A stretch of 58,926 bases of DNA from Stomatohabitans albus (GCF_036336025.1 NZ_JAYKKE010000001.1:1052319-1111244), one strand, 5' to 3'; numbered from the stretch's first letter, positions 8,794-18,248 are shown. Program-made: numbers and translations. Notes: generated by a model from the sequence alone, not told the origin.

Positions 8794-9771
8794 ATGAAAC
8801 ACAAAGCAAGCGTGCATGAGGTCCTACGCGTTGGGGTCGGATTAGTGACCCTTGTGGGCTGTTTGTGGATCTTATATATCACCCTTGATGGTAATTGGGC
8901 GCAAGCATGGCAAGCCCTCACTCCCGTTGTTGGGGGAGTGTCGCTGGTAAGTATTAGCCTTCACGCCTGGGCGAATGCAATGTTGGCTGCCCAGTGGGGA
9001 CGAATGCTCGATGCCTTAGGAAGTCACCTCCCTCGGGCCACCGTTGCATGGCTATGGACCCGTGCCCAACTCACCCGATTTGCTATCGGCTCTGCCGGGC
9101 TCGTTAGCCGCCCACTTCTTGCACGGTCACAAGGTGTTCCACTCGATATTGGTACGTCTACGACTGTCTTAGAATCGGTATGGCTCATGGCTATGTTGGG
9201 TATGGGCCTTCCCTTTGCCGCCACCTTATTACCGGCAGTCAGTATCTGGGTTTGGGTTGCGGGTGCTGGTTGCGCCCTACTGGTCATCGGGTTGACGGTG
9301 ATGCCTTCACGGGTGCTCCGCCCACTACAGTGGGTACGACCCACCCTGGTAACAACCGGACTTGAGGGTCATGGCTGGCGTATCACCCGCGGTTACATCA
9401 GCCAGATCGTGTTGCGTGCAGCGGTGTTCGTGCTGCTCGCCATAGCGATCAATCCATCATCAGCAACCAATTGGATGCTCGTTGTTGGGGCGTTTGTGCT
9501 GTCTTACCTTGTTGGCTGGTTATTTATCTTCAGTCCTGGTGGCCTTGGACCACGAGAGGCCGTCGCCGGCCTCGTACTAAGCCAAGCCGGTCTCGAGAGT
9601 GGTCAGGTGATCGCCCTTGTGGCTCTCGCCAGAGTCGTTGAAGTACTCGGTGAGCTGCTCTATGTCAGCAAGGTACAAAGACCTGAACCTACTGAAGATG
9701 CGGCTGCGCAAGACAAATCTGAACACCTCGAAAAAGGTGCACACAAAACGCTACATGCCGATGATGGCTAG
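8794..9771 (+). CDS. Lysylphosphatidylglycerol-synthase-like membrane protein (YbhN/UPF0104 family)
   Basis: 325 residues with about seven or eight hydrophobic segments and the C-terminal signature SPGGLGPREAVAG (about 249-261), typical of the LPG synthase transmembrane/YbhN family. Members flip or move polar lipids or lipid-linked sugars; some are polysaccharide-associated. The soluble aminoacyl-transferase domain of MprF is absent, so lysyl transfer is not expected. Charged C-terminal tail of about 45 residues. It is transcribed divergently from mutA and convergently with the two-component genes. Substrate unknown. No clear Shine-Dalgarno is visible before the ATG at 8794. Confidence 0.75.
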   Translation: MKHKASVHEVLRVGVGLVTLVGCLWILYITLDGNWAQAWQALTPVVGGVSLVSISLHAWANAMLAAQWGRMLDALGSHLPRATVAWLWTRAQLTRFAIGSAGLVSRPLLARSQGVPLDIGTSTTVLESVWLMAMLGMGLPFAATLLPAVSIWVWVAGAGCALLVIGLTVMPSRVLRPLQWVRPTLVTTGLEGHGWRITRGYISQIVLRAAVFVLLAIAINPSSATNWMLVVGAFVLSYLVGWLFIFSPGGLGPREAVAGLVLSQAGLESGQVIALVALARVVEVLGELLYVSKVQRPEPTEDAAAQDKSEHLEKGAHKTLHADDG

Positions 9772-9784
9772 GAGGCAAGGAGGA

Positions 9785-10465
9785 TTAGTGGCTTCCTCGA
9801 TTGGAGTTAGTAAATAAATAAGCTGCCGCCTCGGTACGCCGGTTAACATCTAATTTCGTTAGGATGACCGAGACATAGTTTTTAATCGTCTTTTCAGCTA
9901 ACCCAAGATGTTCACCAATCTGTCGATTGGTTTCACCATCAGCAATATGGTCAAGAATCCGTCGTTCAGTCGGCGTTAACCGCGCCAAACGGGGGTCTTC
10001 ACCGGCATGAGGATCTCGGATACGTTCAAGGACTTGGCTCGTCACACTCGGGTCCAACAAACTCTCGCCCGATGCAATACGCCGGATTCCATCAATCAGA
10101 TCGGTTCCACGTACCTGCTTCAATAAGTAGCCGCTCGCACCCGCCATAATGGCGTCGAAGAGGGCTTGATCATCAGTGAATGATGTCAAAATGAGAACCT
10201 TCACGTCCTCATTTTCGGTTCGTATTTCTCGGCACGCCTCTACTCCCGATCCGTCGGGTAAACGCAAATCCATCACGACTACGTGAGGGACGTGTGCACG
10301 AGCGGCATGGATTGCTTCTGCCGTGGTCGATGCCTCAGCACAGACCGTTAGATCGCCAGAGGCGTTGATCATGGACCGGAGCCCTTGGCGGACGACTTCG
10401 TGGTCGTCCACCAACATCACCCGAACATGGGGTTGGGTGCGTGTAGCACGTTGGGGTTCGCTCAC
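9785..10465 (-). CDS. NarL/LuxR-family response regulator (DevR/DosR-like)
   Basis: 226 residues. Receiver domain (about 14-130) with acidic pair DD (20-21), phospho-acceptor Asp66 in MDLRLPDG, Thr in LILTSF and Lys in GYLLKQ. The C-terminal LuxR helix-turn-helix (about 160-220) carries LTPTERRILDHIADGETNRQIGEHL and LAEKTIKNYVSVILTKL. The receiver and the AEKTxKNYVS recognition helix strongly resemble mycobacterial DevR/DosR. It overlaps the sensor kinase by 4 bases (ATGA), so the two are translationally coupled. Targets are unknown. Confidence 0.92.
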   Translation of the reverse strand: MSEPQRATRTQPHVRVMLVDDHEVVRQGLRSMINASGDLTVCAEASTTAEAIHAARAHVPHVVVMDLRLPDGSGVEACREIRTENEDVKVLILTSFTDDQALFDAIMAGASGYLLKQVRGTDLIDGIRRIASGESLLDPSVTSQVLERIRDPHAGEDPRLARLTPTERRILDHIADGETNRQIGEHLGLAEKTIKNYVSVILTKLDVNRRTEAAAYLFTNSNRGSH

Positions 10466-11727
10466 AATTGCTCCTTGGTAGTTTGCGAGGGAATTGTCAG
10501 GAAAACTGAGGTGCCACTCCCAATCTTGGACGTAATCCTCAGTTGCCCACCTATCAGATTGGCCCGTTCAGCCATGGTTTCTAACCCATGGCCTACGGTT
10601 GGTTGTGTTTGGTCAAAACCACAGCCGTTGTCATTGACCGTGATTTCTATGCCGTGCTCTCCGCTGGTAGCACGAATTGAGACCGATTTCGCTTTGGCAT
10701 GCTTGCGAATATTATGGAGTGCCTCTTTTATGAGGTACACGACATCGTGGACAAGATGATCAGGTACCTCGTTACTCACTTGCGAAGAGATAGCAATACT
10801 TGGTCGGACTCCGGTGGTGTATTCAAACTCACGCGCTAACGTCACCGCAGCATGTTGCAACGATGTGCGTTGATCGCTTGTTTCACTATCACGGAGTTGG
10901 TAAATCGTTGATCGGATTGACTGAATCGTTTCGTCAACCTGATCTACGAGTCGTTGAAGGTCATTAGCCAGTTCAGGGCTAGAAACCTCAATGGTTTGTG
11001 ACATGAGATCGAGGCTCATCCCCAAACTAAATAGATTTTGCATCACGCCGTCATGCATATCGCGGGCAATACGGCTGCGTTCATCACTGAGTAGCACACC
11101 ACGCAACCGTTCGGCGAGAACAGAGGTTTGAATGGCAGCTCCGGCTTGCGAGCAAAGGACTTCGAGGACCTTAGCATCGTCAGTTGAAAAGCCTTCAGGC
11201 TTTTCTGCGAGATAGAGGTTGCCAAATACACGACCATCTACTTCTAGTGGTGCTCCCAAAAAATTAGACATCGGGGGATGCCCCTCGGGAAGTGGAATGG
11301 AATCAGGGTGTGCTGGAAGGTCGTTGGTGATGACGAGTTGTTCCTCAAAAATCGTTTTGCCGAGTATCCCGCGGCCAACTGGGTGCGGACCAATATTTGA
11401 AGCGGTTTCGTCGTCAATACCGTCATAAATAAACTGCACGATATGGTCACGGGTTTCGTTTTCATCTACCTCATGCACATTGGTGGTCAAGACACCCATG
11501 GCGGCATATTTGGCTCCCGTTGCGGTTCGAGCTGCCTTGACAATCTTGGGAAGTAATTCATCCATAGGAATGGCTTGCCGACGCAATGCAGAAACCTCAG
11601 ATAATGCATAGAGGTAGCGATCATCCATGCGAGAAACCTGAAGTGGGCTGGATGACTGCCGAGGCCCGCCATGCCCAGTAATTGGGCAAGCGGTTGACGG
11701 CGGTGAGGAAGAACGAGGTGCGCCCAT
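10462..11727 (-). CDS. GAF-domain sensor histidine kinase (DevS/DosS-like)
   Basis: 421 residues, soluble. One GAF domain (about 55-203) precedes a HisKA_3 dimerisation domain with His225 in ARDMHDGVMQNLF, then a HATPase domain with N box EALHNIRKHA (335-344) and G boxes DNGCGFD and GHGLETMAERA. The GAF segment GHPPMSNFLGAPLEV closely recalls the DosS/DosT GAF-A region. Those kinases have two GAF domains; this has one. Phosphotransfer should go to the overlapping response regulator. A start at Met34 (MDDRYLY) is possible, since the first 33 residues are low-complexity. Confidence 0.9.
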   Translation of the reverse strand: MGAPRSSSPPSTACPITGHGGPRQSSSPLQVSRMDDRYLYALSEVSALRRQAIPMDELLPKIVKAARTATGAKYAAMGVLTTNVHEVDENETRDHIVQFIYDGIDDETASNIGPHPVGRGILGKTIFEEQLVITNDLPAHPDSIPLPEGHPPMSNFLGAPLEVDGRVFGNLYLAEKPEGFSTDDAKVLEVLCSQAGAAIQTSVLAERLRGVLLSDERSRIARDMHDGVMQNLFSLGMSLDLMSQTIEVSSPELANDLQRLVDQVDETIQSIRSTIYQLRDSETSDQRTSLQHAAVTLAREFEYTTGVRPSIAISSQVSNEVPDHLVHDVVYLIKEALHNIRKHAKAKSVSIRATSGEHGIEITVNDNGCGFDQTQPTVGHGLETMAERANLIGGQLRITSKIGSGTSVFLTIPSQTTKEQL

Positions 11728-11786
11728 ACCGTTAGTCTAAGGAATTTCCAGTTGAGTTACGACTTTATTCATATGCAAAAAGGACT

Positions 11787-13583
11787 TTAGCCCTCATCGC
11801 CCTCTGCATCGACCGTAACCATGGCTTGACCCGTATTGACCGTATCGCCAACGGCAACGGCAACATCCTTAACGATTCCAGCATGGGGAGCTTTAATCGC
11901 ATTCTCCATCTTCATGGCTTCGAGTACGACAAGTGTTTGATCCTTTTCAACCGTCTCACCATCGGAGACGTTTACCTTAACGACGGTTCCTTGCATTGGT
12001 GCCGTGATGGTGCCTGCTCCCACGTTTGAAGGCCCACTACTCCCAGAGCGTGTTCGACGTTTGGGTGTTGCAGCAGCCGCTTTGGCGCCCATCAACCCAC
12101 GAACCGTAACTTCTATGCGCTTGCCATCTACCTCAACAACCACGTTGTGTCGTGAAGCAGCTTCCTCGGCCACATTTGGGACGAGTGCAGGCTCGATGGA
12201 TGATAAGTCCCAGTCACGCTCAACCGTATTGGTCGTAATCTGCATCTGAATGAAGTCAGGGGAGACGAGGGCGTAGTTGAAAAAATCAACGGTGGTAGGC
12301 ACCCCCTCAATCTGGAGCTCGTGCAAAGCACGAATGAGCCGGCGTCGTGCCTGATCTCGTGTCCGTCCTTGGACAATGACTTTGCCAATTAATGAGTCAT
12401 AGATGCGCGGTATCTCCCAGCCAGTCGTACCCACAGAATCCATGCGAACCCCTGGCCCTTGTGGCGGGACCCATTTGGTGATTAGACCTGGGCTTGGGAC
12501 AAAACCAAGGCCAACATTCTCAGCGTTGATACGCGCCTCAATCGCGTGACCTTTAGCAAAAATATCGTCTTGCCCGAAGGGGAGTGATTGGCCGGCTGCG
12601 GTTCGAAACTGCCATTCAACGAGATCAATGCCAATGACTTCTTCTGTCACCGGATGCTCGACTTGTAACCGTGTGTTCATTTCTAAGAAATAGAACTCAC
12701 CGTCTTGGTACAAGTACTCACAGGTACCCGTGGTCGTGTAGCCAACAGCTTTGGCAACCCGCACACTCGACTCACCCATTGCTTTCCGAATTTCATCGGG
12801 GATACCAGGTGCCGGGGCTTCTTCAATCAACTTTTGGTGGCGGCGCTGCAACGTACAGTCGCGGTCGCCGAGATAGAGCGTATTGCCTTGTTGATCAGCA
12901 AGGATCTGAACCTCCACATGCCGCGGGTGTTCGAGATAGCGCTCGACGTAAACTTCCCCACGCCCAAACGCAGTCACTGCCTCACGTTGAGCGCTTTCCA
13001 GCGCTTCAACCAGGTCTCGATCGGCGCGTACAACCTTCATCCCACGGCCACCACCGCCATATGCCGCCTTGATGATCAATGGGTATCCGTGCTCTTGGGC
13101 AAACGCTTTGACAACTTCAGGGTCTGACGTTGGCTCCATTAACCCTGGAACAATGGGACAATCAGCTGCAACGGCAGCCTCACGGGCACTGATTTTGTCA
13201 CCCATTGAGTTAATAGAGTCAGGGGATGGCCCAATCCATGTACACCCCGCTTCGACCACAGCATTGGCAAAATCGACGTTTTCACTTAAGAAGCCATAGC
13301 CAGGATGCACGGCTTTTGCCCCGGAACGCTCAATCGCCTCAAGAATATGGTCAACATTCAAATAACTATCTGCTGCGGGTCCTGAACCGATGAGATACGC
13401 CTCATCTGCATGATGGAGCCAGGGTGCTTCCGCGTCAGCCTCTGAATACACCGCAATACTTTTGAGACCAAGGTCTCTGCATGTTCGGAACACTCGGAGG
13501 GCGATTTCACCACGGTTAGCAACTAACACGGGGCCAAACCCATCTAGTGGGGGGAGCTGATCATTAAACAGCAACTCTTGCAT
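11787..13583 (-). CDS. Acyl-CoA carboxylase alpha chain (biotin carboxylase + biotin carrier)
   Basis: 598 residues. An ATP-grasp biotin carboxylase domain (about 15-460; GEIALRVFRTCRDLG, GGGGRGMKVV, FLEMNTRLQVEHPVTEE) is joined to a linker and a C-terminal biotinyl domain. EAMKMEN ends the fold at about 555-561, with Lys558 as the biotinylated residue. It carboxylates biotin with bicarbonate and ATP for the beta chain at 14119-15675. With the mut operon nearby, propionyl-CoA is a likely substrate, but acetyl-CoA or dual use is possible because actinobacterial alpha chains are shared. Strong AAGGAG before ATG 13583. The divergent birA would biotinylate it. Confidence 0.95.
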   Translation of the reverse strand: MQELLFNDQLPPLDGFGPVLVANRGEIALRVFRTCRDLGLKSIAVYSEADAEAPWLHHADEAYLIGSGPAADSYLNVDHILEAIERSGAKAVHPGYGFLSENVDFANAVVEAGCTWIGPSPDSINSMGDKISAREAAVAADCPIVPGLMEPTSDPEVVKAFAQEHGYPLIIKAAYGGGGRGMKVVRADRDLVEALESAQREAVTAFGRGEVYVERYLEHPRHVEVQILADQQGNTLYLGDRDCTLQRRHQKLIEEAPAPGIPDEIRKAMGESSVRVAKAVGYTTTGTCEYLYQDGEFYFLEMNTRLQVEHPVTEEVIGIDLVEWQFRTAAGQSLPFGQDDIFAKGHAIEARINAENVGLGFVPSPGLITKWVPPQGPGVRMDSVGTTGWEIPRIYDSLIGKVIVQGRTRDQARRRLIRALHELQIEGVPTTVDFFNYALVSPDFIQMQITTNTVERDWDLSSIEPALVPNVAEEAASRHNVVVEVDGKRIEVTVRGLMGAKAAAATPKRRTRSGSSGPSNVGAGTITAPMQGTVVKVNVSDGETVEKDQTLVVLEAMKMENAIKAPHAGIVKDVAVAVGDTVNTGQAMVTVDAEGDEG

Positions 13584-13788
13584 TGTGCTCCTTTGTCATT
13601 GGCGGTTCGAATCATGGTAAACCACAACAGGCCGTAATATTGAATCCAAACGAAATGGTAGGACCATTACCGTATGGAAAGTAAGGGTTACCTAAGTGTT
13701 CGTTGTTCTGGCGTTGATCAAACTCATTCGATACTGAGGGCCAAATGGCTGAAGACCTTACCGGGGGCTTCCCCTTGATATAACCTGC

Positions 13789-14106
13789 TTATCGTCTGCT
13801 AAACCATGAACGATTACTGCGGGCGTTCAATCGGGGATCCGCAGCGCTGATGAATGGTGACTGATAAAGACGTTCGGCTTTAGAAGCCACGCTCCAAGCC
13901 GTCACATCATCGTGTTCCAAACGATCTTCAGCCATCACCGTGCGCAAGCCCAAGAGTACGGCACTGATGATGGCGATTTCGTTTTGAGTTGGATTGCCAC
14001 GTGTGACACTGGCGATACCACTGAGCGCTGAGTCATCATCTGGAACGATGGTGCCCGGCGGGAGGGCAACGCCAAGTTCGGCACTGGTTTGAAATTGCTT
14101 TCCCAT
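13789..14106 (-). CDS. accE: Acyl-CoA carboxylase epsilon subunit
   Basis: 105 residues. The core VTRGNPTQNEIAIISAVLLGL and a downstream Trp (WSVASKAERL) match the short epsilon subunits of actinobacterial acyl-CoA carboxylases, which bridge and activate alpha-beta complexes. GGGAGG lies 6-7 bases before the ATG. It follows the beta gene with a 12-base gap, as usual in this family. The N-terminal 35 residues are not recognisable. The assignment rests on the short motif plus position. Confidence 0.85.
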   Translation of the reverse strand: MGKQFQTSAELGVALPPGTIVPDDDSALSGIASVTRGNPTQNEIAIISAVLLGLRTVMAEDRLEHDDVTAWSVASKAERLYQSPFISAADPRLNARSNRSWFSRR

Positions 14107-14118
14107 ATGCGCCCTCCC

Positions 14119-15675
14119 CTATAAGGGAATATTTCCATGCTTGCGGGCAGGTGAATACTCACGCTTGGTATGGGTGAGTCGAAGGCCGCGGATAAGAGCT
14201 TGCCGTGTTTCAGCAGGTTCAATGACATCATCAATATAGCCCATTTGAGCTGCCTGCCATGGGGTATTGAATCGTTCTTCATACGCTTCAATAAAGGTGT
14301 TTGCCGTTGCCTCAGGGTCCTCGGCACTCGCAATGGCGCGACGGTGCAAGACGTTAACGGCACCCTTCGCACCCATGACGGCGATTTCAGCTGTGGGCCA
14401 AGCCAGATTCACGTCTCCTCCAACATGCTTTGACCCCATCACAATGTACGCACCACCGTAGGCTTTCCGCGTGATGACAGTCAACTTGGGTACGGTCGCT
14501 TCACAATAGGCGTACAAGAGCTTTGCACCGCGGTTAATAATCCCATCCCACTCTTGTTCAGTGCCAGGTAAGAAACCAGGAACATCGACAAAACTCACAA
14601 TAGGAATATTGAATGCATCACAAGTTCGGATAAAACGAGCAGCCTTCTCACTGGCATGCGTATCTAAACAACCTGCCATCGCCATTGGTTGGTTACCGAC
14701 GACACCTACGGTGTGGCCATCGAGGCGCCCAAACCCGATAACGACGTTTGTGGCAAAGTGCTCCTGGATTTCACAAAACTCATGTTCATCTACCACCGTG
14801 CGAATAATGTCCCGAACGTCATACGGGATGTTCGGGCTATCGGGCATGAAGGTGTTGAGCTGGTTATCGAGCCGGTCCGGATCGTCTGCGGTTGCAATCG
14901 TCGGAGGGGTTTCAAGGTTGTTTTGAGGCAAAAACCCGAGCAAATACTTGATGTCCTCAATGCAATCTTCGTCGCTGTCGGCAGCAAAATGGGCAACACC
15001 CGTTTTTGTGGAGTGGGTGTCTGCACCACCAAGCTCCTCCATAGTCACTTGTTCGCCCGTGACCGTTTCAATCACACTAGGGCCGGTAATAAACATGTGG
15101 GAGGTCTCACGCACCATCAGGATGAAATCCGTCATGGCAGGTGAATACACAGCTCCACCAGCACAGGGTCCCATGATCGCAGTAATTTGAGGGATAACGC
15201 CACTGGCACGAACATTGTCTCGGAAAATGACGCCGTAGCCAGCCAAAGCGCCCACACCTTCTTGAATACGGGCACCACCGGAGTCGTTCAGTCCGATGAT
15301 AGGGACACCCATCTTCATGGCAAGTTTCTGGATTTTCTGAATCTTGTCAGCGTGGACTTCACCCAACGAACCACCAAAGACAGTGAAATCCTGGGCATAG
15401 ACGCATACAGGGCGCCCATCAATGGTGCCATGTCCCGCGATAACCCCATCGCCAGGAATGCGCTGGTCGCCCAATCCAAAATCATCAGTTCGATGAATCC
15501 GGTAGCGGTCAATCTCAGTGAAGGAGTCTGGATCGACCAGGAGATTGATGCGCTCGCGAGCGGTTAATTTTCCCCGGTCATGTTGCTTCTTGATTTGTTC
15601 ATCGGTGCCAGCGTGTTCGGCACGGGAGCGGGCCTCATGTAACGCCTCAAGATTTTCTGCTGGGGTACGAACCAT
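14119..15675 (-). CDS. Acyl-CoA (propionyl/acetyl-CoA) carboxylase beta chain, carboxyltransferase
   Basis: 518 residues, full length for a PccB/AccD-type carboxyltransferase with two crotonase-like halves. Visible motifs include TARERINLLVDPDSF, DFTVFGGSLGE, LNDSGGARIQEGV, the oxyanion GPCAGGAVYSP, and the second-half FVDVPGFLPG and AYGGAYIVMGSK. It transfers CO2 from biotin to acyl-CoA. Co-transcribed with accE and the alpha chain; the mut operon in the same window makes propionyl-CoA carboxylation the likeliest role. AGGAG lies 5 bases before the ATG. First gene of the minus-strand carboxylase block and divergent from birA. Confidence 0.95.
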   Translation of the reverse strand: MVRTPAENLEALHEARSRAEHAGTDEQIKKQHDRGKLTARERINLLVDPDSFTEIDRYRIHRTDDFGLGDQRIPGDGVIAGHGTIDGRPVCVYAQDFTVFGGSLGEVHADKIQKIQKLAMKMGVPIIGLNDSGGARIQEGVGALAGYGVIFRDNVRASGVIPQITAIMGPCAGGAVYSPAMTDFILMVRETSHMFITGPSVIETVTGEQVTMEELGGADTHSTKTGVAHFAADSDEDCIEDIKYLLGFLPQNNLETPPTIATADDPDRLDNQLNTFMPDSPNIPYDVRDIIRTVVDEHEFCEIQEHFATNVVIGFGRLDGHTVGVVGNQPMAMAGCLDTHASEKAARFIRTCDAFNIPIVSFVDVPGFLPGTEQEWDGIINRGAKLLYAYCEATVPKLTVITRKAYGGAYIVMGSKHVGGDVNLAWPTAEIAVMGAKGAVNVLHRRAIASAEDPEATANTFIEAYEERFNTPWQAAQMGYIDDVIEPAETRQALIRGLRLTHTKREYSPARKHGNIPL

Positions 15676-15728
15676 GGCTACTCCTATCTCGCGGGTATCA
15701 GATCATATTAAGGCACACTGGGGGACCT

Positions 15729-16556
15729 ATGCGTTTTACGATCGACGAACTTTCTGCTGCTGCACATTCATGCCAGTGGGTTACTGACGTGATTGCGTTA
15801 GAAGAAACTGATTCTACGAATCTTGTTGGGCTTCGTGCAGCTCAAGATGGAGCACCACATTTCACGGTGATTATTGCCGCCCACCAAACCCAAGGTCGTG
15901 GCCGCCATGATCGTGTATGGGAAAGCCCTGCAGGGTCATCATTGACCGTCAGCGTGGTTCTTCGCCCCAATCTGGTACCTGAAGATTGGGGGCATATTCC
16001 GTTGTTGACTGGTCTAGGCGTTAGTGATGGGTTACGTGAGTACGCTGCCACCATGGATGGGGTTGACCCTGACATGATTGGATTGAAATGGCCCAATGAT
16101 GTCCTTATCGCTGAGAAGAAGGTATGTGGTGTCCTTCTCGAAGCTGATATTCGTTCTGCACATCTTGATGCTAAAAACGCGGTTGTTGCGGGTTTTGGTA
16201 TCAATGTGGACTGGCGGGGAGTAACACGCCCAGATGCCTTTGCTGAACGGGCGACCAGCCTCGCTGAATGGGCCGGTTGCGACATTGAAACCCCGAAAGT
16301 CTTAACGATGGTGCTGAACGCGCTCTCTCGCCAATGGAGTGAGGTGGGGAACGATCCAGCGGCGAGTATTGCCCGCGTGCGTGAACGATTACGCACCATT
16401 GGGCGTTCAGTTTCAGCACTTGGTGACCGTCCAGTACAAGGAACCGCTATCGGGATAACGCCCCAGGGCCATTTGGTCATCATGCCCGATACAGTTAATT
16501 CCAACGACAATACGCCGGTCATTGTTCGAGCGGCAGATGTGGAGCATTTACGATGA
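15729..16556 (+). CDS. birA: Biotin-[acetyl-CoA-carboxylase] ligase
   Basis: 275 residues. Attaches biotin to the carrier-domain lysine of carboxylases through biotinyl-5'-AMP. Motifs present: ETDSTN, the adenylate-binding loop GRGRHDRVWESPAG (about 56-69), LKWPNDVLI and a central GFGINV. There is no N-terminal helix-turn-helix, so it is a monofunctional class I ligase rather than a repressor. GGGGGA precedes the ATG. It is divergent from the carboxylase beta gene with a 53-base gap, and its presumed substrate is the alpha chain at 11787-13583. It overlaps the next gene by 4 bases. Confidence 0.94.
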   Translation: MRFTIDELSAAAHSCQWVTDVIALEETDSTNLVGLRAAQDGAPHFTVIIAAHQTQGRGRHDRVWESPAGSSLTVSVVLRPNLVPEDWGHIPLLTGLGVSDGLREYAATMDGVDPDMIGLKWPNDVLIAEKKVCGVLLEADIRSAHLDAKNAVVAGFGINVDWRGVTRPDAFAERATSLAEWAGCDIETPKVLTMVLNALSRQWSEVGNDPAASIARVRERLRTIGRSVSALGDRPVQGTAIGITPQGHLVIMPDTVNSNDNTPVIVRAADVEHLR

Positions 16557-17503
16557 GCGATCAACAAGGCCGCTACCGCTATAGCGGCAATGATCCCCAA
16601 CGCACTCGACCGCTTTCAGACCAAGATGTTGAACGCACCCAGGTAGAACGTGCCTGGACAGAGGATTTTGGGGACTATCGAGAAGGGGAGCCATACTCGG
16701 CTGATGATGCCGGGTTTGGGCCGAGTGAACGGTCCGGTACAGCTCGAAGTGCCAGCCGGAGCCGAAGGGTCCATCAACCTGCCATCGATCCGGCAGAACA
16801 GACGCGTACCGAAGCGCGGTATGAAGAAACGGGTTATGTCAGCCAACGTGGCCAGGCCTATCAGCGTGACCCACGCTTTGACTCCGATGGAGGACCGCGT
16901 CGCCAATCCGTGCGCCTGTCTCCTCGAGAAGACGACCAAGCACCAATGGGGTATTCCCTGTTCACACTGGTATTGGCGTCGCTAGCTGCACTGACAATAG
17001 GTGTCGTGGGCACCATTCTTATGGGTGGGCTGGGGAATTCGTCATCATCAACGCCCACGGCGGTTTCCACCATTGACCCGAATGCAGCTACTCCGGATCA
17101 AATTAAAACCCTGAATGATGAAGTCGCCAAACTAACGGCAACCATCCAAGAACGTGACGCACAGATTCATAATATTCAGACTGAACTGGATCGGGTGCGC
17201 CAGGAGTCAGCAGCTAATAATGCAGCCGCAACTTCTGCGAGCCAGCAAGCTGCCGAGGCAGAACAACGTAAAGCTGCACTTGATGCCCGCGAAGCGGAAC
17301 TGAATAAGCAAGCTGAAGATTTGAATGCGTTAGCCGAGCAATTACGTAAGCGTGAAGCCGATTTGCGTGCCGGTAATGGTGGCGGAACCTTGCCTAAACC
17401 CATTGAAGATGCTGCAAGTGGTGCAGTTGACCAGGCTGCAGGAGCCGCAAGCGAAGGGCTTAATAATGTGATTGATCAAATCCGGCAATCGCTTGGGAAC
17501 TAG
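16553..17503 (+). CDS. Single-pass membrane protein with long coiled coil, unknown function
   Basis: 316 residues, start overlapping the birA stop (ATGA). An acidic and arginine-rich, probably disordered cytoplasmic region (1-130) is followed by one membrane segment (about 134-158, YSLFTLVLASLAALTIGV) and a long Ala/Glu/Gln-rich heptad region (about 175-275). The tail is Gly/Ala-rich (about 280-316). No catalytic motif is visible. The topology resembles actinobacterial division or envelope scaffold proteins with an extracytoplasmic coiled coil, but I do not recognise the family. Coupling to birA may be only an operon convenience. Confidence 0.75.
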   Translation: MSDQQGRYRYSGNDPQRTRPLSDQDVERTQVERAWTEDFGDYREGEPYSADDAGFGPSERSGTARSASRSRRVHQPAIDPAEQTRTEARYEETGYVSQRGQAYQRDPRFDSDGGPRRQSVRLSPREDDQAPMGYSLFTLVLASLAALTIGVVGTILMGGLGNSSSSTPTAVSTIDPNAATPDQIKTLNDEVAKLTATIQERDAQIHNIQTELDRVRQESAANNAAATSASQQAAEAEQRKAALDAREAELNKQAEDLNALAEQLRKREADLRAGNGGGTLPKPIEDAASGAVDQAAGAASEGLNNVIDQIRQSLGN

Positions 17504-17638
17504 CGCAGAAGGGGAGTGTATTCCTGTCCGAAGATGAAACACTCACCGTTAGAACCCGATACCCTATCCCAGTCTGGCGATGGTACGGACATGGCCGTGC
17601 ATTGAGGTGCGGCCATATGGGGCCCAGACCAGCACTCG

Positions 17639-18169
17639 TTATTGGCTCAGGTGTGTGACCTGATCGTCCCGTTTCGATGCCTGTTTTGGTTTGCCACGGG
17701 GGATGACATAGGAGATGGCGTTGATGGCGACCACAATGGCGACCCCTTGGAAAAAGGTTTGGTGAATGAGTTGTGGATTCAACACAATTCTGATGCCAAG
17801 AGCGATCAAGGCAAGTGCGGCAAGGATATCGAAGATCGTGCCAAGACGAATCTCACTTGTCTTAGCTCGGTAGATGAATACCAACGTGATAGCCACGAAC
17901 ACTGCCATGAAAATGCCGGTATTTGAGGAGAGTGTGCGGTCATCAATAACCGTTATCCCCATACCCAACAAGATGGAACTGCCAATAGCGAAATACGGGA
18001 TGGGTTTTGTGCTCGTGAACAGGGAGAACCCCAGTACCGCGATTGCGATGAAGGCGTAGGCAACCCCAAGGTACTGCGCATAGAAGAATAGATTCCATAG
18101 CGAGGTACTCCAGAGGCTGACCGCGAAGAAGAGGTAGGCCGCACAGGCCATGGCACCGTAAATGTTCAT
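17639..18169 (-). CDS. Small multi-pass membrane protein, unknown
   Basis: 176 residues with five or six hydrophobic helices and a short basic tail (PRGKPKQASKRDD). I do not recognise the family; the pattern resembles DUF308-like or HdeD-like small membrane proteins only in general layout. The ATG at 18169 (MNIYGAM) is preferred over one at 18220, because the longer version would begin inside the hairpin at 18190-18222. It is convergent with the coiled-coil gene, and 17504-17638 between them shows no gene. Confidence 0.65.
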   Translation of the reverse strand: MNIYGAMACAAYLFFAVSLWSTSLWNLFFYAQYLGVAYAFIAIAVLGFSLFTSTKPIPYFAIGSSILLGMGITVIDDRTLSSNTGIFMAVFVAITLVFIYRAKTSEIRLGTIFDILAALALIALGIRIVLNPQLIHQTFFQGVAIVVAINAISYVIPRGKPKQASKRDDQVTHLSQ

Positions 18170-18189
18170 GCCACAAGTATGAATAGAAG

Positions 18190-18222
18190 AAATGGGTTTG
18201 CGATGATTTCGCAAACCCATTT
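18190..18222 (-). terminator. Terminator of the Gmad2 lipoprotein gene
   Basis: AAATGGGTTTGCGA pairs with TCGCAAACCCATTT (14 bp, loop TGATT). It begins 27 bases after the lipoprotein stop, and on the minus strand runs into CTTCTATTC. Confidence 0.75.
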
Positions 18223-18248
18223 GAAGTCAGATTCCGCTTCGTGGATCC

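Noticed and set aside
13603-13612. tRNA T-loop-like GGTTCGAATC
   Set aside because: No acceptor stem, anticodon arm or 3' end can be folded around it.
15842-16600. 252-residue ORF antisense to birA
   Set aside because: It lies wholly opposite a clear birA and shows no family motif; open frames opposite GC-biased genes are common.
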